Below, one piece after another: positions 53,228 to 62,094 of a stretch of DNA of 64,000 bases. Location: contig CAVVGB010000003.1 in the NCBI GenBank assembly GCA_963747715.1, forward strand, positions 1 to 64,000, in the 5' to 3' direction. The notes beneath the pieces were generated by a model. It was not told the origin of the DNA. It saw only the letters and a list, made by a program, of their open reading frames with translations, and did no database searches. The DNA comes from CAVVGB01 sp963747715. Its GTDB lineage: Bacteria > Actinomycetota > Thermoleophilia > Gaiellales > Gaiellaceae. Positions within the stretch are counted from its first letter, which is position 1; each line of letters opens with the position of its first letter. A program made the position numbers and the translations under genes.

Positions 53228-55033
53228 GTGGAACCCCCCGAAGACCTTCAGCAGTTCCTGCGGCGCGTCGGATCGGAAGGCGAGGAGACCACGCCCGTCG
53301 AACCGGCGCCCCATCCGGGCGCCGGCATCGAGCTGAACCCGATCACCCAGCTCGTCGCCGATCTCCTCGAGACCACCGGCCTCGTGCCGGCCGACCGCCT
53401 CGCGCAGGCGCGCGCGCGCGCGGGTAACGGATCCATGGCCCAGGCCCTCGTTGACGAGGGCATCGCCGAGAGCAGCGCCATGGCGAAGGTGGCGGCCGAG
53501 CATTCGCACCTTCCGCTCGTCGACCTGGCAGCGGAAGGGGTCGACCGGAACGCAGCCGGCCAGATCCCGTCGCATGTCCTTACGCGCGCGGTCGCGATTC
53601 CGTACCGCCTCGAGGGCGACCGGCTCTTCATCGCCATCGCCGACCCGACGAACGTCCACGCGGTCGACGAGCTTCGCATCGCCACCCGCCACAACCTCGA
53701 GATAGGTGTTGCCCCGCGCGAGGACATCGAGGTCGAGCTCAAGCGGCTGGTGCGGGCTGCGGAGGCCTGGGAGCGGGCCGCCCTCGTCGAGGAGGAGATC
53801 GAGCTCGAGGAGGAAGAAGAAGACGGCACCGCCGACCTCGAAGCGGACGACGGCGTCTCCGACGCTCCGCTCGTCCGCCTAGTGAACTCGATCATCCTCC
53901 AGGCCGCCGAAGACGGCGCCAGCGATCTCCACTTCGATCCCCAGGACGAGGCACTCGTCGTCCGGCTTCGCGTCGACGGTGTCCTCCACGAGGTGCAGCG
54001 GATCCCGAAGCGGCTTTCGCCCGGTGTGACGACCCGCCTCAAGGTCCTCGCCAAGCTCGACATCGCCGAACGCCGCAAGCCGCAGGACGGACGCATCTCC
54101 CTGAACGCGAAGACCGCCGGCCGGGTGCTCGACATCCGCGTCGCCGTCCTCCCGACGGTCGAGGGCGAGACGGTCGTCATGCGCCTCCTCGACAAGTCGA
54201 AGCGGGCGCCAACCCTCGCCGAGCTCGGCATGTCGGACGAGATGCGGGCCGTCTTCCAGGAGCTCATCCGCAAGCCGACGGGCGCAGTTCTCGTGACCGG
54301 GCCGACCGGCTCGGGTAAGTCCACCACCCTCTATGCGGGCCTGACTGAGATCCACCGGCCCGAGATCAACATCCTCACGGTCGAGGACCCGGTGGAGTAC
54401 CGGCTCGCGGGTGTCAGCCAGGTGCAGATCAACCCGAAGGCCGGGCTGACCTTCGCTTCGGCGCTCCGCTCGATGCTTCGCTCCGACCCCGACGTGATCA
54501 TGGTCGGCGAGATCCGGGACGCCGAAACGGCCAAGATCTCGATCGAGGCCGCCCTCACGGGCCACTTCGTCCTTTCGTCGCTGCACACGAACGACGCGCC
54601 CAGTGCGCTGACCCGTCTGAACGAGATGGGTGTCGAGCCGTTCCTGACGGGCTCAGCCGTCACGGCCGTTCTCGCCCAGCGCCTCGTGCGCAAGCTCTGC
54701 ACGCACTGCTGCGAGCTGTACATGCCGACCGACCAGGAGCTGGCCGGGGCGCGCTTCGCCGCCGAGAACCTCGCCGCGGCCGACGGGATGGGCCTGTACC
54801 GCAAGCGCGGCTGTCCGCGCTGCAACCAGACGGGCTACAAGGGCCGGATCGGCGTCTACCAGCTCATGGTGATGAGCGAGATGCTGAGCCGCCTGGCCTC
54901 GCAGCATTCGAGTCGCGAGGAGATCGAACGGGCGGCGATGGACGGCGGGATGGCGAGCCTCTGGGACGACGGCCTCGCCAAGGTCGCCTCCGGCCTCACG
55001 TCCCTCGAAGAGCTCGGCCGGGTCCTCGCGTAA
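53228..55033 (+). CDS. pilB: PilB-type pilus assembly ATPase
   Basis: This 601-residue protein has an N-terminal MshEN-like domain (PLVDLAAEGVDRNAAGQIP), a Glu-rich linker, and the GspE/PilB ATPase core: Walker A GPTGSGKSTTLY, IEDPVEY-type box, Walker B DPDVIMVGEIRD, and HTNDAPSALTRL. It ends in a zinc-binding CTHCCELY...CPRCNQTGYKGR motif. PilB powers pilus extension. The GTG start follows a sigma-28-like -10 by 8 bases. It runs opposite to the following two minus-strand genes. Confidence 0.95.
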   Translation: MEPPEDLQQFLRRVGSEGEETTPVEPAPHPGAGIELNPITQLVADLLETTGLVPADRLAQARARAGNGSMAQALVDEGIAESSAMAKVAAEHSHLPLVDLAAEGVDRNAAGQIPSHVLTRAVAIPYRLEGDRLFIAIADPTNVHAVDELRIATRHNLEIGVAPREDIEVELKRLVRAAEAWERAALVEEEIELEEEEEDGTADLEADDGVSDAPLVRLVNSIILQAAEDGASDLHFDPQDEALVVRLRVDGVLHEVQRIPKRLSPGVTTRLKVLAKLDIAERRKPQDGRISLNAKTAGRVLDIRVAVLPTVEGETVVMRLLDKSKRAPTLAELGMSDEMRAVFQELIRKPTGAVLVTGPTGSGKSTTLYAGLTEIHRPEINILTVEDPVEYRLAGVSQVQINPKAGLTFASALRSMLRSDPDVIMVGEIRDAETAKISIEAALTGHFVLSSLHTNDAPSALTRLNEMGVEPFLTGSAVTAVLAQRLVRKLCTHCCELYMPTDQELAGARFAAENLAAADGMGLYRKRGCPRCNQTGYKGRIGVYQLMVMSEMLSRLASQHSSREEIERAAMDGGMASLWDDGLAKVASGLTSLEELGRVLA

Positions 55034-55091
55034 GCGGTCGGCCGGGCGAGGCATGCCTCGCCCTACTGTTCAGACGTTCGTTCTCGGCCGA

Positions 55092-55385
55092 CTAGGGGCC
55101 GAAATGGGCGACGTCGCAGCCGAGGTACGTCAGGGCGAGAACGGCTTCCTTGATGAAGGCGTCGGCGTCCGTGCGGGTCGAGAAGCGGTACGGGCCCGGG
55201 CGGAGCGGCTCGACGTTCAGCCCGGACAGCGGATAGACCTCGCACTCGATCACGCAGGGCCCACCCTCGTCGACCGAGCGGAGCCGGACGACCTCGCGCC
55301 CGTCCTTCTTGGCGGAGTGGACGGCGATCTCGGCCCCGCCGGGCCCAGGGTCTGGGGCGAACTGGGGCTCCGGAGCGCTGCTCAT
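55092..55385 (-). CDS. Hypothetical protein of 97 residues
   Basis: I do not recognise a family. The protein has an acidic/Pro-rich N terminus and a compact C-terminal part (REVVRLRSVDEGGPCVIECEVY, FIKEAVLALTYLGCDVAHFGP) with three cysteines. It overlaps the upstream thioredoxin-like gene by 4 bases on the same strand, so it is probably cotranscribed with it. The function is unknown. Confidence 0.6.
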   Translation of the reverse strand: MSSAPEPQFAPDPGPGGAEIAVHSAKKDGREVVRLRSVDEGGPCVIECEVYPLSGLNVEPLRPGPYRFSTRTDADAFIKEAVLALTYLGCDVAHFGP

Positions 55386-56235
55386 CCGCGCGCGTTCGCG
55401 GCCGCCTGCGCGACCGTCTCGCGGTCGGCGTAGCCGCCGATCTGGACTGCGACGCGGAATCCCTGCTTGACGACGAGGAGGGCGGGCGCGTCCCGGATCT
55501 CGAAGGCGGCGGCCAGCGAGGCGACCTCGCGGTCTCGGGAGACGTCGACGGCGAGGAAGCCGGCACCGCCGGCAGCTGCCCCAGCCCGAGCCTCACGCGC
55601 CTGGATCGTGTCGTAGTTCGATCCCGGCGTGTAGAAGAGGACGACCACGACCCTGTTGTCCTCCAACGCTCCGGAGAGGCCGCGTTCGGGGTCGGCGGGG
55701 GCGAACGGGTCTTCCGCGCACCGGTCGGCGCCGAGCCTCTTGACGATGCGGGCGATCTCCGCGGCGAGCTCTTGCGTCCGCCGCGCGATCTGGAGGACCT
55801 CGGCGCGGTCGTTCGCTCGAATCGCGTCGAGCATGGCCTGGGCGTTCTTCATGCCCTCGGCCGAGAGGGCGCGCAGCGTCTCGATGCGGGCCTTCTGACC
55901 CTTGGGCGCGGGGAGCGCGGCGAGGCCGTTGTCGAGGTCTCCGTACACGTCGAGGTAGCGCTCGAAGAAGAGCGACGGCCTGTTCGGGCGTGGTCGGGTA
56001 TCCGGCCTCCCGCAGGCGCCGGGAAGCAGTGGCGCAAAGCTTGTCGGCCTCGTCGCCCCAGACGGCCAGCGTCGTGACCGGTGGAGGCGGCGGAGCAGTC
56101 GTCGTCGTGGCGGCGGTCGTGCCGGCTCCCGTTCCGCCCGGGGGGCCGCCCATGGCGAAGGCGCCCACTCCCGATGCCCATCAAGCCGAGCAGGGCGACG
56201 GGGAGGAGAACGCGCAGGCGAAGCTGGGACCGCAT
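55382..56235 (-). CDS. Signal-anchored thioredoxin-like protein (two apparent frameshifts)
   Basis: Frame pieces join to a protein with a signal/anchor (LRLRVLLPVALLGLMGIG), a Thr/Pro linker, a helical region (DEADKLCATASRRLREAGYPTTPEQA, then KNAQAMLDAIRANDRAEVLQIAR), and a C-terminal thioredoxin-like fold (VVVVLFYTPGSNYDTIQAREA). The CxxC motif is absent (TPGSNY), so redox activity is doubtful. Shifts are near 56163 and 55978. It is cotranscribed with the 97-residue hypothetical gene. Confidence 0.65.
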
Positions 56236-56273
56236 TGTTTATCTATCGGCAGGAGGCAAAGGCTTCTTAACGA

Positions 56274-56301
56274 GAAAGGGCGCGGTTTCCCGCGCCCTTT
56301 C
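56274..56301. terminator. Intrinsic terminator after pilA
   Basis: GAAAGGGCGCGG and CCGCGCCCTTTC form a 12-bp stem with a 4-base loop just after the pilA stop. On the minus strand it is followed by TCGTTAAG. Confidence 0.8.
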
Positions 56302-56321
56302 CGTGTCTCGGGCGAGATGCC

Positions 56322-56715
56322 TTAGCAGAGACCTGCCGTGATGTCGGCCGTGGGACCCATCTTCCGGTACTGCGCCTGACCAACGGTCGAGTCGACACAG
56401 TAGGAAGCGGGGGTCTTGCGCACGACGCGGATGTTCTTGATGCCGGCGTCGTACGAGGCTCTGCAGATACGTGAGCGTCATACCGGAGTAACCGGTAGCG
56501 GTGTGGTCGGCGTAGTACGCCTCCACACCCGGAATCGAGGCGCGAACGTTCGCCTGTGCGGCGGAGCGCTCGGCCCTGGCCCGGAAGCTCAGGTACGAGG
56601 GGATCGCGATGGCAAGCAGGATCCCGATGATGATGACCACGACCAGGAGCTCGATGAGGGTGAAGCCCCCCTGGCTGTCTGACTTCGTGATCCGTGTCTT
56701 GAGCCTTTGGATCAT
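56322..56715 (-). CDS. pilA: Type IV major pilin PilA (one apparent frameshift)
   Basis: The prepilin leader and helix read GGFTLIELLVVVIIIGILLAIAIP with Glu5. The mature part continues ARAERSAAQANVRASIPGVEAYYADHTATGYSG. A shift near 56465 restores YDAGIKNIRVVRKTPASYC and a final cysteine (GLC) that would close the C-terminal disulfide. The ATG at 56715 follows GGAGGAG. The normal product is about 130 residues, the main pilin. It is on the minus strand, divergent from the second pilT gene. Confidence 0.88.
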
Positions 56716-56835
56716 TTGTTGAACTCCTCCTTCGACGAGGCTGGACGTGCGTATGGCTCCCGACAGGTATCGGCGCTCCGAGCGGCGCCGGAATCCCCTC
56801 GTTCGGGGGATCCTGAGAGGCCGTTTTCTTAGGCC

Positions 56836-56863
56836 TTTAGCGGGGCCGCGCGGTTGCCGATAG
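56836..56863 (+). promoter_or_regulatory. Sigma-28-like promoter before second pilT
   Basis: TTTAG, 15 bases, then GCCGATAG, ending 18 bases before the ATG. A GGAGG-type site (TGGAGGAGCCC) lies in the gap, so this start may not be leaderless. Confidence 0.45.
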
Positions 56864-56881
56864 CTCCGGCTGGAGGAGCCC

Positions 56882-58037
56882 ATGGACCCCGCTCAGCAGC
56901 AGCCTGCCACTTCACCGAACCTGTCGATCGACGATCTGCTCGAACGCATCGTCGCGCGCGGGGCCTCGGACCTGCACGTCACGACCGGCACCGAGCCGGC
57001 TGTCCGCGTCAACGGGCGCCTCGAGCGCCTGACCGACGTGCCCCGGCTCTCGGCCGACGACACCCAGCGGCTCCTGTATCGGATCCTCTCGACCGAGCAG
57101 CAGAAGCAGCTCGAGATCAAGCGCCAGCTCGATCTCTCCTATTCGATCCCAGGCCTCGCCCGCTTCCGCGTCAACGTCTACTTCCAGCGCGAGAGCCTCG
57201 GCGCCGCCTTCCGTCTCGTTCCCGCCGAGATCAAGAAGCTCGAAGACCTCGGGCTCCCGAAGCAGCTCCACGAGCTCACGAAGAAGCCGCGCGGCCTCGT
57301 GCTCGTCACGGGACCGACCGGCTCCGGTAAGTCGACGACACTCGCAGCGATCATCGACGAGATCAACAACACCCGGGCCGATCACATCATCACGATCGAG
57401 GACCCGATCGAGTTCCTCCACCGCCACAAGAAATGCGTGGTCAACCAGCGTGAGATCGGGCCCGACGCGACGAGCTTCTCGGAGGCGCTGCGCGGCGCGC
57501 TCCGCCAGGACCCCGACGTGATCCTCGTGGGCGAGATGCGCGACCTCGAGACGATCGGGACCGCGCTGACGGCGGCCGAGACCGGCCACCTCGTCTTCGC
57601 CACCCTCCACACCCAGGACGCTCCCTCGACCGTCGACCGACTGATCGACGTGTTCCCCGCCGCCCAGCAGGAGCAGATCCGGGTGCAGATCGCGAGCACG
57701 CTGCAGGCGGTCGTCACGCAGACGCTCGTGCCGACGATCGACGGCAACGGACGCCTGCCGGCCATCGAGATCCTCTTTCCCGACGACGCAGTCCGCAACT
57801 TGATCCGGCAGGGGAAGGTCGAGCAGATCTACTCGATCATGCAGACCGGCACTGCCCGAGGCATGCAGACCCTCGAGCAGGCGCTTGCCGACCTGGTCAT
57901 GCGAGGCAAGGTCTCGCGCGACACGGCGCTCACGCGCTCGAGCCGGCCCGACCAGCTCGAAGGGCTGCTCAAGCGCGCCGGGCTTCGGCGGCGTCGAGGA
58001 CATGCCGGTCGGCACGTTGCGGGCAGCGGGGCAGTAG
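56882..58037 (+). CDS. pilT: PilT-type pilus retraction ATPase (one apparent frameshift at the 3' end)
   Basis: This protein of about 385 residues has IDDLLERIVARGASDLHVTTG, Walker A GPTGSGKSTTLA, IEDPIEFLHRHK, Walker B DPDVILVGEMRD, and HTQDAPSTVDRLIDVFP. Near 57983 the frame must shift by one base, after which it ends GFGGVEDMPVGTLRAAGQ at a TAG in 58035 to 58037. Without this shift the frame reads through into pilN and gives a false 1,033-residue fusion. It opens the pilT-M-N-O-P operon. Confidence 0.93.
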
Positions 58038-58040
58038 TCC

Positions 58041-59102
58041 GTGGCGCGGCAGATCGTCGGCCTGAAGATCGGGGCATCGCGGCTCACGGCTGCGTGCCTC
58101 GAGGTGAACGGGTCCGCACGGCTCCTCCAGGTCGCGCGCGAAACCCTGCCGCCCGGCCTCGTCGTCGGCGGCGAGGTCCGCGACGTCGAAGCGCTGAGCG
58201 ACTCTCTGAAGCACTTCTTCAAGAAGCACGGCCTGCCGCGCAAGAGCGTCCGCATCGGCATCGCGAACAACCGCATCGGCGTGCGGACGATCGACGTGTC
58301 GGGCATCGAGGACGACCGCCAGCTCGGCAACGCCGTTCGCTTCCGCGCCCAGGAGGCGCTCCCGATCCCGGTGCACGAGGCCGTCCTCGACTTCCAGGTT
58401 CTGTCGGAGGGCACCGACGAAGAGGGCGTGCCGACCAAGAAGGTCCTGCTCGTCGTCGCCTACCGCGACCTCGTCGACTCGTACGCGGACGCGTGCGAGC
58501 GCGCCGGTCTACGTCTGGCGGGCGTCGACCTCGAGGCGTTCGCGCTCCTGCGCGCGCTCACCCCGCCGGCCAACCTCAACATGATCGACCGCAGCGCCCT
58601 CGTGGCCGTCGCGATCGGCGCCGAGCGCAGCACGCTCGCCGTCTCCGACGGTTTCAGCTGCGAGTTCACGCGCGTGCTCGAGTGGGGAGGCTCTGCGCTC
58701 ACGGGCGCTCTCGCACGCGTGCTCGCGATGGAGCCGGAGGCGGCCGAGGAGCTCAAGACGAAGATGTCGCTCGAGGCCGGCCAGGTTCCCGACGACGTCA
58801 CGATCGAGGAGGCGACGCTGGCACGCGAGGCGCTTCGCGGCGGGCTGCAAGGGTTCGCCCGCGAGCTCGTTTCCTCGCTCCAGTTCTACCAGAGCCAACC
58901 CGATTCGCTCGGGATCCGCGAGGTCGTGCTCGCCGGCGGTACCGCGCAGCTCGAGGGTCTGGCCGCCGCGCTCGAGCAGCTCATCGGCGTGTCGGTGCGA
59001 GTCGGCGACCCGCTCGTCGGCGTCTCCGTCGGCAGGAAGGTCAAGGGCGAAGCACCCGCGGTTGCGCTCGCTGTGCCGATCGGACTCGGGATGGCGCTGT
59101 AG
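58041..59102 (+). CDS. pilM: Type IV pilus inner-membrane platform protein PilM
   Basis: This 353-residue actin-like protein starts from GTG with QIVGLKIGASRLTAACLEVNG, the phosphate-1 region. It continues with VRIGIANNRIGVRTIDVSG and a nucleotide-binding segment (LVAVAIGAERSTLAVSD). The C-terminal VVLAGGTAQLEGLAAALEQ is the adenosine motif. PilM sits under the membrane and binds PilN through its N-terminal tail. It is 3 bases after pilT. Confidence 0.92.
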   Translation: MARQIVGLKIGASRLTAACLEVNGSARLLQVARETLPPGLVVGGEVRDVEALSDSLKHFFKKHGLPRKSVRIGIANNRIGVRTIDVSGIEDDRQLGNAVRFRAQEALPIPVHEAVLDFQVLSEGTDEEGVPTKKVLLVVAYRDLVDSYADACERAGLRLAGVDLEAFALLRALTPPANLNMIDRSALVAVAIGAERSTLAVSDGFSCEFTRVLEWGGSALTGALARVLAMEPEAAEELKTKMSLEAGQVPDDVTIEEATLAREALRGGLQGFARELVSSLQFYQSQPDSLGIREVVLAGGTAQLEGLAAALEQLIGVSVRVGDPLVGVSVGRKVKGEAPAVALAVPIGLGMAL

Positions 59103-59104
59103 CC

Positions 59105-59983
59105 ATGGACCTGAAGAAGGAGATCAAGCTCTCGGACCTCTTTCGGCGCAACGGGGAGAAGTCCACGAACGGCGCCGACGAGACCCCGGACGAGGAGCCG
59201 AAGGAGAAGCGCCGGCTCTTCAGCCGCGCTCCAAAGAACGGCACCGACGAGACTCGGGTCGGGGAGCCGAAGGAGAAGCGCGGGCGCTTCGGCCGCGCTC
59301 CCAAGAACGGTGACTCGAACGGCGACGGCAAGCTCGTCGCCGACTCGAAGGCCGCCCCGCCGATCCCGCAGATCCCGCTCATGCGGGCGTTCGACCTGCT
59401 CCCGAAAGAGCAGCGTCGCCAGGAGTCGGAAGGCCGTCCCGGTCTCCTTCAGATCGGTGTCGCGCTCGTCGCCGTCGTCGCGATCGCCGCGCTCGGATTC
59501 CTCTTCCTCACCTCGAGCTCGAGCGTCAACGACAACCGGCGTGAGCGTGACGCGCTGCAGGCGCAGCTGAACGCGCTCGAGGCCCAGGCGGAGAAGCCCT
59601 CGCCGACCTCGGGCCCCGAGCTCGAGGACGAGCGCGTGCAGCGGACGAACGCTCTCGCAACCGCCCTGTCCGGCCGCGTCGCCTGGGACCGCCTGCTCCG
59701 TGACGTGTCGCTCGTCCTCCCGAGCGAGGTCTTCCTGACGGCGCTGACGATGTCCTCCCCGTCGCCGGCGTCGGCTCCCACGGCCGCGGCCACGGCCGGC
59801 TCGACGCAGTTTGCGATCAGCGGCACGACCGCGAGGCAGGAGTACGTCGCCCTGCTTCTGTCCCGCCTTGCCATCCTCCCCGAGCTCAGCGGCGTCAAGC
59901 TCGTCACGGCGCAGCGGGGAGACGACGGCGACGTCGTCTTCACGATCAACGCGGTCGTGCGGCACGAGGTGCCGGCGTCGTGA
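59105..59983 (+). CDS. pilN: PilN-like type IV pilus protein with N-terminal basic extension
   Basis: This 292-residue protein has a basic extension with two similar units (EEPKEKRRLFSRAPKNG and GEPKEKRGRFGRAPKNG). Next comes the PilM-binding motif region (MRAFDLLPKEQRR), a membrane helix (LLQIGVALVAVVAIAALGFLFL), a coiled coil and a C-terminal fold (LLRDVSLVLPSEVFLTALTM). The duplicated basic units are unusual in PilN. The stop overlaps the probable pilO start. Confidence 0.85.
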   Translation: MDLKKEIKLSDLFRRNGEKSTNGADETPDEEPKEKRRLFSRAPKNGTDETRVGEPKEKRGRFGRAPKNGDSNGDGKLVADSKAAPPIPQIPLMRAFDLLPKEQRRQESEGRPGLLQIGVALVAVVAIAALGFLFLTSSSSVNDNRRERDALQAQLNALEAQAEKPSPTSGPELEDERVQRTNALATALSGRVAWDRLLRDVSLVLPSEVFLTALTMSSPSPASAPTAAATAGSTQFAISGTTARQEYVALLLSRLAILPELSGVKLVTAQRGDDGDVVFTINAVVRHEVPAS

Positions 59984-60631
59984 AGACGGCAGATCCCGAT
60001 CGTCCCGGTCATCGCCGCCGGCCTCCTGATCGTGGTCGTCGTCGCGTACTGGTTCCTCGTCCGTCCCAAGCGCGCCGAGGCCGGCCGTCTGGGCGAGGAG
60101 ATCGTGCTCCTCGAGAACCAGGTGCAGGTCGCGACGATCAACGCGCGTAAGGACCAGCCCGCCGTGCGGATCCGGGTCGCCGACCTCTTCGCACTCGCCA
60201 AGGCGATGCCGGAGGAGGAGGACATGCCCGGCGTGATCCTCGAGCTGAACGCCACGGCGTCCGCCGCAGGCATCGAGTTCATGTCGATCGCGCCTCAGAT
60301 CCCGATTTCGACCACAACGGGCTACCACGTCCTGCCGATCGCGCTCAAGTTCGAGGGCAACTACTTCGACCTCACGGATTTCCTGTTCCGTCTGCGCAAC
60401 CACGTCGCCGTGCGCGACGGTCGCCTGGCCGTGCGCGGGCGCCTCTTCACGCTCGACCTTCTCGACTTCCACGAGGGCCCGGGCGGCTTCCCACACATCG
60501 AGGCCGACCTGACGGTCGCCGCCTACGTGTACGGAGCCCTGCCCACGGTCGCGACGCCGGTGTCCGCGCCGGCCACGACGACCACCGCCCCCACCACGAC
60601 CACCACGACCACCACGACCCCGACGCCCTGA
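59980..60631 (+). CDS. pilO: PilO-like protein (one apparent frameshift at the 5' end)
   Basis: A helix (IPVIAAG-type IVPVIAAGLLIVVVVAYW) starts close to the pilN stop, but the GTG at 59980 is in another frame. A one-base shift near 59987 would join them. The rest has a coiled coil (KRAEAGRLGEEIVLLENQVQ) and the PilO beta-alpha-beta domain (ASAAGIEFMSIAPQIPIS, LPIALKFEGNYFDLTDFLFRLRN). It ends in a Thr-rich tail. It partners PilN. The frame is uninterrupted from GTG 60032 onward. Confidence 0.82.
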
Positions 60632-61251
60632 TGTCCGCCAAAGCCGCTGAAGCGCTCCGCAAGAAGAAGGAGCAGCAAGCAGAAGATCATCCTGATCGCG
60701 CTCGCGCCGGTCCTGCTCGGTCTGCTTGCCTGGCAGGGGCCGAAGACATACAAGTCTCTGACCGCGGGTGCGGCGACGCCACCGCCGCCCCCCGTCGTCA
60801 CGACCACCACGCCGACGACGACCGGGCCCACCCCCGCGGGTCTTCCCGGGTCCCCGACGAGCGGGGGAACCTCCCAGACTCGGACCCGCTCATCTCGCCC
60901 GGGAGCGGCCAGCTCGTCGTCTTCAGTCGTTTCGTCAGCAAGGACCCGTTCCGCGCGAAGCCGACGATCTCCGTCGACGACCCGTCTGACCAGCCGACCG
61001 GGGCCGCGACCGGGGCGACGATCGAGGTCAACGGGGCCTCCGACGAGGTCAAAGTCGGCGAGACGTTCCCCGAGAGCGACGGGGCGTTTCGCCTGGTCGC
61101 CGTCGGCACGGACACCGCCGAGATCGGTCTCGCGTCGGGCACGTTCTCGAACGGCCAGGAGACGATGGCGCTCAAGATCGGCGAGGAGCTCATCCTCGTC
61201 AGCGAGCCCGACGGGACGCGCTACGCGATCAAGCTGATCGGCGTCTCTTAG
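60631..61251 (+). CDS. PilP-position pilus protein (two apparent frameshifts)
   Basis: The ATG overlaps the pilO stop. Joined frames give a basic start, one membrane helix (IILIALAPVLLGLLAWQG), a Pro/Thr linker (TPPPPPVVTTTTPTTTGPTP), and a small beta domain (LVVFSRFVSKDPFRAKP, GEELILVSEPDGTRYAIKLIGVS) after shifts near 60675 and 60865. The fourth place in a pilM-N-O operon is that of PilP, but monoderms have no PilQ for it to contact. I treat it as functionally unassigned. Confidence 0.65.
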   Translation: MSAKAAEALRKKKEQQAEDHPDRARAGPARSACLAGAEDIQVSDRGCGDATAAPRRHDHHADDDRAHPRGSSRVPDERGNLPDSDPLISPGSGQLVVFSRFVSKDPFRAKPTISVDDPSDQPTGAATGATIEVNGASDEVKVGETFPESDGAFRLVAVGTDTAEIGLASGTFSNGQETMALKIGEELILVSEPDGTRYAIKLIGVS

Positions 61252-62036
61252 AGGCCGGTCGACTCGTCGAAGGACGAGCTGACCCGCGCCCATTGACGGT
61301 AAGGCGCGGCCGTGTCGCGAACGACGATCGTGATCAGCTTCATCAGGCGGCCCGCGGAAGCCGGAGTCGCCGAGTTGCCGACGCGTCTCCAGGTCACGTA
61401 GGTATCGACGCGGTAGTTCTTTCCGTCCGCGCCGGCGACCGTCTTCGAGGGCACGATCTCCGTGCACGGCTGGGTACCGCAGGCGACGACGTGCGTCCGC
61501 TGCTTCTGCGTCACGGCGGTGGCCGCCGCGTGCGCTGCTGCGACTGTGCCGGCCTGGCCGCGCTTTACCGTCCACGTCGTCGTTCCCGCACCCGCATCGA
61601 CGAGCAGGATCTCGTTCTCGACCTTTACGAGGAACGGAACGACCGCCGGGAAGGCCGCGGCTGAGGCGACCGTAATCGAGGTCTGGCTGCTCGTGATCGA
61701 GGCCGCGAGCGTCGTCGTCGGCGTGCTGTCGGCCCGGTAGGCGGAGTCGCCCGTGTAGGTGGAATCCGTGGTGGCGACGACCGAGTCGTCGAGGCCCAGA
61801 GACTCGTACTTGATGGCCCGGTACTTCTCCATCTCGGTGTCGGCCAGGGCGGCCGCGGTCGTCACGGTGCTCGCCCGCCTGAGCTGCATCAGGCTCGTCT
61901 GGAACATCGCGTAGACGGCCAGCAGCCCCACGACGAGGACGGTGATCGCCGCGAGGAGCTCGATCATGCCGAAGCCGTCCTGGGAGGACAGCCGTGACCG
62001 CAGTTGCCGCGAGAGAGACACCTCAGGCTGCGTCAT
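61248..62036 (-). CDS. PilV-like minor prepilin
   Basis: This 262-residue protein has a prepilin site GFGMIELLAAITVLVVGLLAVYAMF with Glu in place, typical of PilV-type proteins that also have a methionine after the glycine. The extracellular part is Thr- and Ala-rich with a TVKRGQAGTVAAAHAA segment (TVxRG turn) and two cysteines (ACGTQPC). ATG 62036 is preferred to the longer frame at 62087. It is divergent from pilC and converges with the pilP gene (4-base overlap). Confidence 0.82.
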   Translation of the reverse strand: MTQPEVSLSRQLRSRLSSQDGFGMIELLAAITVLVVGLLAVYAMFQTSLMQLRRASTVTTAAALADTEMEKYRAIKYESLGLDDSVVATTDSTYTGDSAYRADSTPTTTLAASITSSQTSITVASAAAFPAVVPFLVKVENEILLVDAGAGTTTWTVKRGQAGTVAAAHAAATAVTQKQRTHVVACGTQPCTEIVPSKTVAGADGKNYRVDTYVTWRRVGNSATPASAGRLMKLITIVVRDTAAPYRQWARVSSSFDESTGL

Positions 62037-62056
62037 CGGCAGACCCGCGTACCTGC

Positions 62057-62084
62057 TCAAGGCGTGGGCGGGGGATGCCGATTC
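62057..62084 (+). promoter_or_regulatory. Sigma-28-like promoter before pilC
   Basis: TCAAG, 15 bases, then GCCGATTC, ending 10 bases before the ATG of pilC, in the gap shared with the divergent pilV gene. Confidence 0.45.
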
Positions 62085-62094
62085 CAAGCCGGTA

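Noticed and set aside
56760..56880. c-di-GMP (GEMM-type) riboswitch upstream of pilT
   Set aside because: The GGTTGCCGAT end looks similar to GEMM, but the conserved internal loop bases and GNRA-type receptor are not visible. A sigma-28-like promoter explains the shared GCCGAT better.
56912..58438. 508-residue minus-strand open frame over pilT and pilM
   Set aside because: Antisense of clear ATPase motifs.
57985..59104. Single open frame joining pilT to pilN (1,033 residues)
   Set aside because: The middle part is arginine-rich and lacks family signatures, while pilM lies in another frame over the same bases. A one-base shift ends pilT at 58037.
58886..60496. 536-residue minus-strand open frame over pilN and pilO
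   Set aside because: Arg/Glu-rich shadow frame with no signature.
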